Source: Erysipelotrichaceae bacterium
GTDB taxonomy: Bacteria > Bacillota_I > Bacilli_A > RFN20 > CAG-826
NCBI GenBank assembly: GCA_031271635.1
Contig: JAISVG010000036.1
Span: 1 to 9,803, forward strand
DNA: 9,803 nucleotides
Direction of reading: 5' to 3'
Position 1 is the stretch's first letter. Every line of letters begins with the position of its first letter. The notes under the pieces are model-generated. The model was not told where the DNA came from. It was given only the letters and a program-made list of their open reading frames with translations, and searched no databases. Of the stretch, positions 1 through 7,057 are shown piece after piece. Position numbers and translations under genes: made by a program.

Positions 1-1626
1 TCCAAAGATATCCGTGCCATCATGTTCGAAATAATAGTCAGTCGAACTCGACTGCTCAAGCGAATAAGACACCGCATAGAGCATCATTCTTGGATCGGTG
101 CCACCAGAGGCAATCGTGACAACATCACTATTAACACCACTAAAAGATGTCGTCACTGGGGTTGTACCAGTCGCAGGAGCTTTAGTTGTGCCGTTAACAT
201 TAATATTATAAACTGTATTATTCCAGCCTGAAGTGGTTAAAACAATGTCTTTAACTTGGGTTTTAAAGTTAATAGTCATGGTACCGCCTCCACTTCCAGA
301 ACCAAATTTTAACACATTCTTTAGTGCGGTGGTATAGCCTCCTTGACTCGCCGGATTACCATTATAAATCCTTGTTAAGCCGGAGTAACTATCAAGGTTA
401 TCACCATCATCTGTTGAAGCTGTAAGAAGGGTAGCTGGAGTTAATAAGGTACTATTACCTCCAGTAGTATAAGTAATAGTGCCATCTACTGGATCAGGAT
501 CTGGTGGAATCACTGCCTGTTTAACGGTAATTGCTTTAGAGTCATAAAGACTTGTATTAACGGTTGAAGTGGCATAAATCGTGACGGTACCAGCTTTCAC
601 GCCAGTTAGTACTCCAGCATTAGTAATCGTTGCAACACTGGTATCTTCTGAGACCCAAGAGACACTTTGACGGGCCCCACTTGGAGCGACACTTGCCGTT
701 AAGGTAATGGTACTACCGACATTAACTTCACTTGGACCACTAATTGTGACACCAGTAGGATCAGGATAAATAGTTCCCCCGCCATCCTCAAGAGCCCCGT
801 TACCACTATAACTTGAATCCCAGATCATCACTGCGAATTCAGGATGATCAATAAAGGGATTACGATTGTGTTGATTTTGATAAACAACGTTATTTCGTCT
901 AATTTCACGGTTGGAAACTGGAAAATCTTCATGCCAGTCAAAACAGAGGTCTTGGGCTTGAAAGTTATCAGCAATTTCAAGTGCCGGATAGGCTACCACC
1001 ATATAAAGGGTGGCTCTTGCAACTTCACCTTTCGCGGCATCAGATGGTTCAAAAATACCACCACTATAATAGTTATCAGTGATGTTTCCGTATGAATCTT
1101 TAACGGGGCTTGAATGTGAGGCCACAACCCCATATTTATTATTGCTACGAACACTGTTGATGCGATTATCAGAGGCAAAAATATGATGATTATCATTAAA
1201 GGAAGTGTTTCCCGTTCCCGTTGAACCACTTAATCCAGCGTTTTCCATCGTGTTTTGCGGAAAAGCATGCTCCCGGTTCCAACCGGTGCTCCCACTAACA
1301 TGATTAGTCTTCAAATAACCAAGACGCGAATAAACTCCCATAATCTGACTAGAATCGCCTTCCATCTCATCAGCGGCTTCATAGCGAGCCCAAGCATAAT
1401 CTTGATCCACTCCGGTCATGATTAAGGTATTCAGGCCGTTCTTTAAGGCAGTACCCTTTAAACCTCTAATTGGTTCGTAATAATCACCAGCATCGGAAAC
1501 CTGAGTTCCTGACCAAGCCATTACGGGGACACTGAAGTGATTAACATCCCTTAAGGATGTTCCAGTTGATACTAAAAAAACTGCCATAAAGAATAGCGTT
1601 AAACGTTTGAGTGCTTTCATAATCAT
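1..1626 (-). CDS. Secreted endonuclease I-family nuclease with Big_2 domain (partial, C-terminus outside window)
   Basis: Probable extracellular DNA/RNA endonuclease, likely for nucleic acid scavenging or biofilm DNA breakdown. I translated the minus strand by hand; the frame is open to the window edge (542 residues, no stop). Residues 1-25 form a signal peptide (KALKR, then a hydrophobic stretch LTLFFMAVFLVS). Residues about 45-270 match the endonuclease I family (EndA/NucM/Bsn type, PF04231): GWNREHAFP at 115-123 carries the catalytic Glu119-His120 pair, NDNHHIFASDNRINS at 144-158 matches the second metal/active-site block, and NRNPFIDHPE at 254-263 matches the family's C-terminal signature. 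Residues about 292-369 are a Big_2 Ig-like domain (VTISGPSEVNVGSTITL, then GVLTGVKAGTVTIYA). Residues about 380-520 are a Gly/Ser/Thr-rich beta domain of unknown role. ATG at 1626 is preferred over ATG at 1620 because of ribosome-site spacing. It is divergent from the TrkA-N/RyR gene. Confidence 0.93.
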   Translation of the reverse strand, partial: MIMKALKRLTLFFMAVFLVSTGTSLRDVNHFSVPVMAWSGTQVSDAGDYYEPIRGLKGTALKNGLNTLIMTGVDQDYAWARYEAADEMEGDSSQIMGVYSRLGYLKTNHVSGSTGWNREHAFPQNTMENAGLSGSTGTGNTSFNDNHHIFASDNRINSVRSNNKYGVVASHSSPVKDSYGNITDNYYSGGIFEPSDAAKGEVARATLYMVVAYPALEIADNFQAQDLCFDWHEDFPVSNREIRRNNVVYQNQHNRNPFIDHPEFAVMIWDSSYSGNGALEDGGGTIYPDPTGVTISGPSEVNVGSTITLTASVAPSGARQSVSWVSEDTSVATITNAGVLTGVKAGTVTIYATSTVNTSLYDSKAITVKQAVIPPDPDPVDGTITYTTGGNSTLLTPATLLTASTDDGDNLDSYSGLTRIYNGNPASQGGYTTALKNVLKFGSGSGGGTMTINFKTQVKDIVLTTSGWNNTVYNINVNGTTKAPATGTTPVTTSFSGVNSDVVTIASGGTDPRMMLYAVSYSLEQSSSTDYYFEHDGTDIFG

Positions 1627-1635
1627 AATTATACA

Positions 1636-1645
1636 CCCACCACCT
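1636..1645 (-). promoter_or_regulatory. Ribosome binding site of the endonuclease gene
   Basis: The minus strand reads AGGTGGTGGG here. Its GGTGGG part ends 9 bases before ATG at 1626 and 15 before the in-frame ATG at 1620, so 1626 is the better start. The match to AGGAGG is imperfect. Confidence 0.55.
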
Positions 1646-1834
1646 AGTTTTATTTTCATTTTAGAAAAGTTTTTTTGCCCTTAATCTTGCGCTTATTTTG
1701 CGGTTTCTTGAAACAAGTATTAGTAAAATTTTAAGTGATACTAGAGAAGAAGCAAGGAATAAAAAGCCAATAAATCACTATTTTTACCACTAATAGATGC
1801 AAAAAATGTTATCATTTTAATAATCAAGTCGTCT

Positions 1835-1840
1835 TATAAT
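1835..1840 (+). promoter_or_regulatory. Possible -10 box of the TrkA-N/RyR-TIR operon
   Basis: A perfect TATAAT lies just upstream of the ribosome site AAAGGAG (1842-1848), which serves ATG 1855. No convincing -35 is seen: the best is TTATCA at 1809-1814 with a long 20-base spacer. A start about 7 bases downstream would fall inside the ribosome site, so the true promoter may lie further upstream in 1690-1830. The intergenic region (1627-1854) must also hold the divergent promoter of the nuclease gene, for which I see no clear hexamers. Confidence 0.3.
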
Positions 1841-1854
1841 CAAAGGAGTTTATT

Positions 1855-3864
1855 ATGATGGTTGACATTACTTCGGGAATCGTCCTCTTCTTGCAGTTAG
1901 TCATGATTGTCGCCTTTATTGTCGTTAAAAGACGGAAGGGCATTTTTCACATGATGAAATCAAGTGTGATCTTCCTTTTACCCGTTTTATTCTTCTTACT
2001 CACCCTTTATTTTGTTGGTTTTCTTGACTCTAACCCCGATTGGGTTTATCTTGACTTTTTCGGAGTGATTTCCGCTTCTATTAGTGGCCTCGCTCTTAAA
2101 GTTGAGACCCTTTTTATCTCGCATCTTTTCTTCAAAAACGCCCTCTTTACAATTGCCTTTATCATTACCTACCTCTTAATCGTGATTTCATTAATTGGAG
2201 TGAGTTTAGTCTTCTTTGGGGCGAGTCTTTTTAATATGATTAAAGTTCGGAAAGCTTTAAGACATAACACCGATATTCTTTTAAGTTTAGATGAAAAGTC
2301 TTTTTCTTATGCGACAAGACATCCTAACATGGTAGTCATCCTCATTCCTCATAAAGGCGATAAGGAGTTAATAAAACGCCTCTATGAGCTAAAGATTCCC
2401 TATCTTCAAGGGAAGCTTGATCTTAAAACCTTCCGGAATCCCGCGCTTAGAAAGCATGTTAATTATAACTTAATTCACTTTGGCAAGAACACTAATCTAA
2501 TCCCCTTAATCAAGGCTTTTAAAACAATTCAGGATCCAAAATACCATTTTAAACTTCATCTTGAAACCCGCCTTGATGAAATGGAATTATATCGCTTTGA
2601 GTACCTGAAGGAACGGACCAATAACCCCCATCTTGACATTAAATTCTTTACTTCTCATGAGCTCGGAGCACGACTTTTTGTCGAAAAATATCCGCTCCCC
2701 GCAATGATTGATGAAGCCTATTTTTTACCAAATCGTTCCCTTAAAGAAAAACTTAATATCAACGTCTTTTTCTTAGGCTTTGGTGATATGAATGCCACGC
2801 TTCTCCCGCTTTTTTGTCAAAACAATCAACTAATATCCACAAGACCGAGCAAAATACTATCTCCTCATTTAGTTAACTATTATCTTGTTGACACAAATAA
2901 CGAGACACTTCACACGAGACGTCTTAGTCACTTCATTAATTCCGTGCCAAAGATGAAGCGCGACTTACCAGCTCCAGAAGACATTGGAACCATTAGATCA
3001 GTACCCTTTGATCTAAGAAGTAGTGATTGTATTAAAATCATGAGTGATGCTGTCTATCGCGATAGTAGTTTTACCCTCTTTATTGTCGCTCATGGTGATG
3101 ATCACCAAAACCTTGAAACCGCGCTTTGGCTTAAAAATGAATTCGGTGATGCAAATATTAAAATCGCCTGTCGTAATAAAAGAACCCCTATTATTCCTGA
3201 AGGGATCATTGCCTTTGGAAATGAAGCCGAGACTTATACTCATGATGTCATTGTCGCGGAAAGCATGAACGACCTTGCTGCTTCCTATCATCAGCGGTAC
3301 TCCTCTTTAAAAGGCGAACATATGGTTGATAAGTGGTCTGATCTTAGCTATATTGACCTTTTCTCTAACCTTTATAGCGCGATGAATCTTCGTTATAAAC
3401 TAAACCTCTTAGGTTATGATATGGAGCGTGATACTAAAGAGGGGCAAACTTATGAAACCATTAAAGAAGAAATTGGTTTTAAGAGTATTGACCAACTAAC
3501 TGCTGAGGACTATTTTAAAACCAAGACCCAAAATGTTCTCGCCTACGCCGAAAAACTCCGCTGGAATGCCTTTTACATTTTCCATCACTTCCATCAACTA
3601 AGATTAAAAGACATTAAGATGCAAGATGGACGCCTCATTTGGAAAGACTTAGCACATAAAAAACATGCTTGTCTTACTAGTCTTAAAGGGCTAAAGAAAC
3701 TTCATAATTATGTGTTAAAACAAGACTGGGGTTTAACTTTTAAGGATATTGATTGTTACCGCTATGACTATATGTTCTTTGGAACTAAGGATGATAATTT
3801 TATCACGAGACTGAACCAAGCTGGATATCAAGTTGTTCGCCTCATTAAGGAGTCACATGAGTAA
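1855..3864 (+). CDS. Membrane-anchored TrkA-N-like / RyR-like domain protein
   Basis: Predicted membrane sensor or effector of 669 residues. Residues 1-127 are strongly hydrophobic: segments at about 8-24, 35-56 and 96-125, and a weaker one at 66-82. There is no K+ channel filter of the TVGYG type. Residues about 157-300 look like a degenerate first Rossmann-type half (VVILIPHKGDKELIKRL). Residues about 301-470 are TrkA-N-like, with VFFLGFGDMN giving the dinucleotide-binding pattern Gly308-x-Gly310-x-x-Asn313, and a second motif FIVAHGDDHQNLETALWL at 409-426. Residues about 555-665 resemble bacterial RyR domains: LAYAEKLRWNAFYIF at 562-576, KKHACL at 602-607, and FITRLNQAGYQVVRL at 649-663. 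The start has ribosome site AAAGGAG (1842-1848), 6 bases from ATG 1855. The stop overlaps the next gene by 8 bases, so the two proteins are probably made together. Assignment rests on motif resemblance; ligand and channel activity are unknown. Confidence 0.8.
   Translation: MMVDITSGIVLFLQLVMIVAFIVVKRRKGIFHMMKSSVIFLLPVLFFLLTLYFVGFLDSNPDWVYLDFFGVISASISGLALKVETLFISHLFFKNALFTIAFIITYLLIVISLIGVSLVFFGASLFNMIKVRKALRHNTDILLSLDEKSFSYATRHPNMVVILIPHKGDKELIKRLYELKIPYLQGKLDLKTFRNPALRKHVNYNLIHFGKNTNLIPLIKAFKTIQDPKYHFKLHLETRLDEMELYRFEYLKERTNNPHLDIKFFTSHELGARLFVEKYPLPAMIDEAYFLPNRSLKEKLNINVFFLGFGDMNATLLPLFCQNNQLISTRPSKILSPHLVNYYLVDTNNETLHTRRLSHFINSVPKMKRDLPAPEDIGTIRSVPFDLRSSDCIKIMSDAVYRDSSFTLFIVAHGDDHQNLETALWLKNEFGDANIKIACRNKRTPIIPEGIIAFGNEAETYTHDVIVAESMNDLAASYHQRYSSLKGEHMVDKWSDLSYIDLFSNLYSAMNLRYKLNLLGYDMERDTKEGQTYETIKEEIGFKSIDQLTAEDYFKTKTQNVLAYAEKLRWNAFYIFHHFHQLRLKDIKMQDGRLIWKDLAHKKHACLTSLKGLKKLHNYVLKQDWGLTFKDIDCYRYDYMFFGTKDDNFITRLNQAGYQVVRLIKESHE
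3847..3852 (+). promoter_or_regulatory. Ribosome binding site fixing the TIR-methyltransferase start
   Basis: AAGGAG inside the end of the preceding gene lies 4 bases before ATG 3857. It rules out the upstream in-frame TTG at 3833, which has no site. The start overlaps the previous stop in ATGAGTAA (3857-3864), the usual arrangement for translational coupling. Confidence 0.8.
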
Positions 3865-5236
3865 AATTGATGTTTTTATTTCCTACCGTCGTGATGGCAA
3901 TGAAGAAACGGCCACAAGATTAAAAGAATATCTTGAAGATCATCACTACCGCGTCTTCCTCGACCGTGAGCAGCGAACTGATGATTACCGCAAAAACTAT
4001 GAAAAAGCGATTGAAGAAGCCAATGATTTCATTATTATTGTGACGAAAAACTACTTTGATAAGGAACGGCTTTTTAAAACTCCTAATCCTCATGACGATG
4101 ATATTCGTAATGAAATTAGGTGTGCCTTAAGAAAGCTTCAAGCGGAAAAACACCTCCCTGAAAGCGAAAAAACCTTTAAGATTCATCCGCTTCAAGTAGG
4201 CTTTGAAGTCACTCTTAATAAACGGGACTTACCTGAAGATATCCATGACATTTTTAATGTAAACTTTATTATTCCCTGCCATAAAGATAAACTAAAAGAA
4301 AGTTTTCATAGTGATATTAAGCCTCATTTAATCTCCGTTCCCACAACTGAACTTGAAACCAAAGCTTCAGTCTATGATCCCTTATATGATGATGAAGAAG
4401 CTAGGTTAAAAGTTCAAGCTGATAACGCGCTTCCGAGTGATAATGATGTCATTAACCGCGTCTATCAACTCATAAATAAAGAAAAACTTCATGTCTTAGA
4501 TGTCGGATCAGGTCCTGGTTATGTCACTTATACCCGCTTTAATGATGACCGTTTTCGGAAAGTTATTGGTCTTGACATCAATGAAGAGTGTATCGCCAAA
4601 GCTAATCAAAAATATCAAAATGAAAAGTTCTCCTTTCATCACTGTGACATTGAGGCCCCCGACTTCGAAGGAAGATTAAAAGCCATTATGAAAGAACATC
4701 AGCTTGAAAGTTTTGATCTCATCTTCTCCTCTTTAGTCATGCATCATCTTGCCAAAGTTAGCCCGAACATTCCTCTTGCCATTATGCATGAGTATTTAAG
4801 TGATGGCGGTTACATTATTTTACGCGGCTCAGATGATGGGGCTGATTTATGTTACCCTCATGATAATATCCTTAAAGAAATCATTGAAATGTGCTATGCG
4901 ATTCCCACTTCTTCAGACCGCATGAACGGAAGAAAACTCTATACTTGGCTTGCAAAAGCTGGTTATGAAAAGATTAAGTGTCTTTCTTATATGCGTGATA
5001 CTTCACTTCGTGGCATGAAGCAGCGCGAAGGGCTTTTTTACGAAAGATTCTCATATCGAATTCGCTACTTTAAAAAGTACCTCGAAAAAGTTCACACCAA
5101 AAAAGCCAAGGAAGACTACGACAAACTCACGCGACTAATCGCCGAAATGAAGCTCTTCTTCCTTGATAAAAGTTTTTGGTATACCACTTATGACTTTGTG
5201 GCTTATGCTAAAAAGAGTCGTGAAGATGAAGAGTAA
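3857..5236 (+). CDS. TIR domain fused to class I SAM-dependent methyltransferase
   Basis: A 459-residue two-domain enzyme. Residues 4 to about 160 are a TIR domain: strand A/box 1 is IDVFISYRRDGNEETA (4-19), then YRVFLDRE (31-38), DFIIIVTKNYF (57-67), and a helix C motif DDIRNEIRCAL (81-91) in which Glu86 sits where NAD-cleaving TIR enzymes have their catalytic Glu. Residues about 195-360 are a Rossmann methyltransferase: motif I VLDVGSGPG (213-221), the SAM-ribose acidic residue in VIGLDIN (Asp240), HCDIE (Asp264), and FDLIFSSLVMHHL (285-297). The C-terminal helical part to residue 459 includes SDRMNGRKLYTWL. Known for the families: TIR can hydrolyse or cyclise NAD+, and class I enzymes methylate small molecules, proteins or nucleic acids. 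The methyl acceptor cannot be read from sequence. It overlaps the TrkA-N/RyR gene and very likely works with it. I am confident of the domains, not of the process. Confidence 0.9.
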   Translation: MSKIDVFISYRRDGNEETATRLKEYLEDHHYRVFLDREQRTDDYRKNYEKAIEEANDFIIIVTKNYFDKERLFKTPNPHDDDIRNEIRCALRKLQAEKHLPESEKTFKIHPLQVGFEVTLNKRDLPEDIHDIFNVNFIIPCHKDKLKESFHSDIKPHLISVPTTELETKASVYDPLYDDEEARLKVQADNALPSDNDVINRVYQLINKEKLHVLDVGSGPGYVTYTRFNDDRFRKVIGLDINEECIAKANQKYQNEKFSFHHCDIEAPDFEGRLKAIMKEHQLESFDLIFSSLVMHHLAKVSPNIPLAIMHEYLSDGGYIILRGSDDGADLCYPHDNILKEIIEMCYAIPTSSDRMNGRKLYTWLAKAGYEKIKCLSYMRDTSLRGMKQREGLFYERFSYRIRYFKKYLEKVHTKKAKEDYDKLTRLIAEMKLFFLDKSFWYTTYDFVAYAKKSREDEE

Positions 5237-5239
5237 CTT

Positions 5240-5554
5240 CTATTTATGACAGTGGCAATGATGACAATCACAGCCATCGTCTTTTTTCTTCCATCTTTTT
5301 AATCCTGACATATAATCTTTAGTTAGATCTTTAATATGGTTCTTTTCCGCTTCAGAAGCAGCATTTTGATAAGCCTTTGAATAGCGAAGACTAATGTCGA
5401 CCATTTCATCAAAAGTTAAATCTTCCTTGGTAAATTCCCCATCATTAAAACAGTAAATGCAGAAATCATCAGACTTACTTTGATCCTTGTTGGTGCCGCG
5501 ATCGTTTTCTTGATCAAGCCCCATGCCACAACTTTGACATACTTTATTTTTCAT
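5240..5554 (-). CDS. Zinc-ribbon protein with Cys/His-rich tail (Zn_ribbon_2-like)
   Basis: A small 104-residue cytosolic protein. CQSCGMGL at 6-13 and FCIYCFNDGEFTKEDLTFDE at 31-50 form a four-cysteine zinc ribbon (Cys6, Cys9, Cys32, Cys35) of the putative zinc ribbon family PF12674 (Zn_ribbon_2), including the family's GTNKDQS-type loop and the Met-helix after the last knuckle. The function of that family is not established. The tail DGCDCHHCHCHK (93-104) adds four Cys and four His, so extra metal binding is likely. Ribosome site AAAGGAG (5561-5567 on the minus strand) is 6 bases from ATG. It is the second gene of a pair: the lipoprotein stop lies only 14 bases upstream. Its stop is 3 bases from the stop of the convergent TIR gene. 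No secretion signal. Confidence 0.85.
   Translation of the reverse strand: MKNKVCQSCGMGLDQENDRGTNKDQSKSDDFCIYCFNDGEFTKEDLTFDEMVDISLRYSKAYQNAASEAEKNHIKDLTKDYMSGLKRWKKKDDGCDCHHCHCHK
5252..5287 (+). terminator. Candidate intrinsic terminator of the TIR operon, inside the convergent gene
   Basis: On the plus strand an outer stem GTGGC (5252-5256) pairs with GCCAT (5273-5277, one G-T pair). After a 2x2 internal loop, an inner stem TGAT (5259-5262) pairs with ATCA (5267-5270) around the loop GACA. Six T follow at 5282-5287. It starts 16 bases after the TIR stop and lies in the codons for the Cys/His tail of the zinc-ribbon gene. The stem is modest, so this is a candidate only. Confidence 0.4.
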
Positions 5555-5568
5555 TTATAACTCCTTTC

Positions 5569-5979
5569 TTATAAATAAGCAACTCGTTGATGCGTGACAG
5601 TAAGGGTTCCTGAAGCATTGCTAAAAGCAAAGACTACTTTTGCGTTCGCAGGATCTACGCTACTGGCATAAAGGTCAAAGTTAGTTACGGTCCCATTAAT
5701 GCTTCCGGGGAGGGTATAAGTAGTAATTCCGTTTACAATAACATTAATCATGCCGGAAGTAAGAGTAATTACGAAACTCATCTGATACTTTTGGGTGCGA
5801 TTAAAATCAAAGTTACCCTCAAGATTTCCGCTTGCGCCGCTAAAGGTCGCCTCATACTTTGCTCCCGCAGTAAGATTAGACCATGTCGTCGCAGTAAAGT
5901 TCTTTCTCACCCATGTCGCTCCGCCGCAGGCAAGTAAAGCAGCTCCTAAAACCGGAATCATCATTAAACTTTTTTTCAT
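5569..5979 (-). CDS. Small putative lipoprotein of unknown function
   Basis: A 136-residue exported protein. Its N-terminus MKKSLMMIPVLGAALLACGG has two lysines, a hydrophobic core and the lipobox LLAC with Cys18, so it should be lipidated and held on the outer face of the membrane. The mature part (about 119 residues) is rich in Thr, Asn, Ser and alternating hydrophobic residues, such as YQMSFVITLTSGMINVIVNG, which suggests an all-beta fold. I recognise no family. Ribosome site AAAGGAG (5986-5992 on the minus strand) is 6 bases from ATG 5979. The zinc-ribbon gene follows 14 bases after its stop with its own ribosome site, so the two are probably one transcript, though one product is cytosolic and the other external. 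Confidence 0.8.
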   Translation of the reverse strand: MKKSLMMIPVLGAALLACGGATWVRKNFTATTWSNLTAGAKYEATFSGASGNLEGNFDFNRTQKYQMSFVITLTSGMINVIVNGITTYTLPGSINGTVTNFDLYASSVDPANAKVVFAFSNASGTLTVTHQRVAYL

Positions 5980-5992
5980 CTTTTTCTCCTTT

Positions 5993-6383
5993 AACTCCCC
6001 AACATCAAATAACTGCCTCTAGTATCTTAGCACGATTGCTCTTAAAACTTTTAAATTTTAACTAGATCTCTTCGTAAGACGCAATCGCAGACAAACTTCA
6101 TCCGGTTTCTTGCCTCTGAAGCATGGAGGACCGTAACTTATAAGGCCAAAACTTTTTAAATACCATTGATACTTGCTTCCTTTCTTATTATTTAAATTAT
6201 GACATTTTTAAAAGAGAAAAGATGCTTTTTATCATTTTAAGAGTAAAAACTGCTGGATTAGTGCTAAAAGAACCAAACTATCATCAATAATTCAAGAAGA
6301 AGACTGGATTTAACTTTATAAATCAATTTAATTATGGTGTTCCCTTATGTCATTAAGAGGCTACTATTATTTAATTAGAAAAA
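5993..6383. other. Gene-poor intergenic stretch with one more complex block
   Basis: About 400 bases with no gene I can support. It must hold the promoter of the lipoprotein/zinc-ribbon pair: on the minus strand TAAGAT and GATACT near 6021-6030 are weak -10 candidates without a good -35. Most of it is very AT-rich and full of stops. A block at about 6058-6180 is richer in G/C and on the minus strand is open for 49 codons (6207 to stop TAA 6058-6060) without an ATG or GTG. The same strand can fold a short stem (CGGT/ACCG enclosing CCTC/GAGG, about 6101-6136). It may be a gene relic, a structured RNA or chance. Confidence 0.5.
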
Positions 6384-7013
6384 CTACTTAGCACTTCGAC
6401 AATCATTTAAATGTCCTAGTTGATGTCTTGTAAGAGGCATTAAAAATTAAGCCCACAATCTTCTGCTTTAACCAATAATCAAGGACCATTAACGAAGCTT
6501 CATTTGGTAATATGACTCCAAGTTCCAGGGCTCTTTTGCGGTGATTTAATGGAACATTTCGTTTCATGTCATTTGTGAGAAGACTTTTAAAACCGCTTGG
6601 GTTTGGTCATGAACTGCCTTTCGATATTCAAGGAGGGCTTCAAAACTAATAGTAGTACTAAAAGCACGAATCTCTTCTTGTGACCAACCGTTTCCGATGT
6701 CACTAAATGGAGTCTTTATTCGTTTGGCCCATAAGGCATCAAATACTAAAGCACGACCAGAAATAAAAAGATTAACACATAAATCTTCGATTCTCGTGAT
6801 ATGCCAAAGATTATAAGCAATTGTCTTCATCTTCTTCGTCTTCATTGGCGGTTCTTTTCCCTGAAGCACCAAGTCTTGGTATTGTTGATGCATTAAATCA
6901 TGAAGTTCCATCGCAAGAGTAATCGTAGCTTCAAAGTGTTGTGGATCATTAATAAGTTGTCTTAACTTTTGATGCTTTGGATTAAACTCATCTTTAATAA
7001 ATAAGTGCTTCAT
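6384..7013 (-). pseudogene. DinB-like metal-binding protein, broken by two compensating one-base indels
   Basis: The intact reading frame from ATG 7013 stops at TGA 6564-6566 after 149 residues, but homology-like sequence continues. Adding one A in the run at 6585-6588 moves the frame to KSLLTNDMKRNVPLNHRKRA and on to MVLDYWLKQKIVGLI. Removing one base from the run at 6442-6446 then restores the first frame as LMPLTRHQLGHLNDCRSAK, ending at TAG 6384-6386. The repaired protein is 209 residues, the usual size for the DinB/YfiT-like superfamily of four-helix metal proteins. The expected three His ligands are present: His71 in LWHITRIED, and His197 and His201 in TRHQLGHLND, two of which lie beyond the break. 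The reactions of such proteins are mostly unknown; some are thiol transferases. As sequenced, the product would lack its metal site. No good ribosome site is seen. It may be true decay or consensus errors in short homopolymers. Confidence 0.8.
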
Positions 7014-7026
7014 TCTTTAAATATTA

Positions 7027-7046
7027 ATATATATATATATATATAT
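7027..7046. repeat. (AT)10 dinucleotide repeat upstream of the DinB-like gene
   Basis: A perfect 20-base AT tract lies 14 to 33 bases before ATG 7013 and is flanked by more AT-only sequence (7015-7048). On the minus strand it lies 11 bases downstream of TTGACG and ends in TATATT, so it occupies the -10/spacer region of the likely promoter. Such tracts change length by slippage. Confidence 0.85.
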
Positions 7047-7057
7047 TAGGAAAAAGC

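Noticed and set aside
844..1229. Short open frames on both strands within the nuclease gene
   Set aside because: Both overlap the clearly coding endonuclease I frame, whose active-site motifs are intact, and neither has a plausible product or ribosome site.
1703..1714. Palindrome GTTTC-TT-GAAAC between the divergent genes, as an operator
   Set aside because: Only five base pairs per arm, expected by chance in AT-rich sequence, with no second copy seen in the window.
3013..3291. Open frames on both strands inside the TrkA-N/RyR gene
   Set aside because: They are shadows of the TrkA-N-like coding region; no motif, ribosome site or upstream signal supports them.
3833..3856. In-frame TTG start upstream of the TIR gene
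   Set aside because: It has no ribosome site and adds eight residues before the conserved TIR box 1; AAGGAG at 3847-3852 fits ATG 3857.
5795..6022. Plus-strand frame antisense to the lipoprotein gene
   Set aside because: The minus strand has a signal peptide, lipobox and ribosome site; the plus frame is Pro/Ala/Lys-rich shadow sequence.
6564..6566. TGA read as tryptophan at the end of the DinB frame
   Set aside because: Reading through gives only five more codons before TAA, and the family sequence continues in another frame, so an indel explains it better than an altered code.
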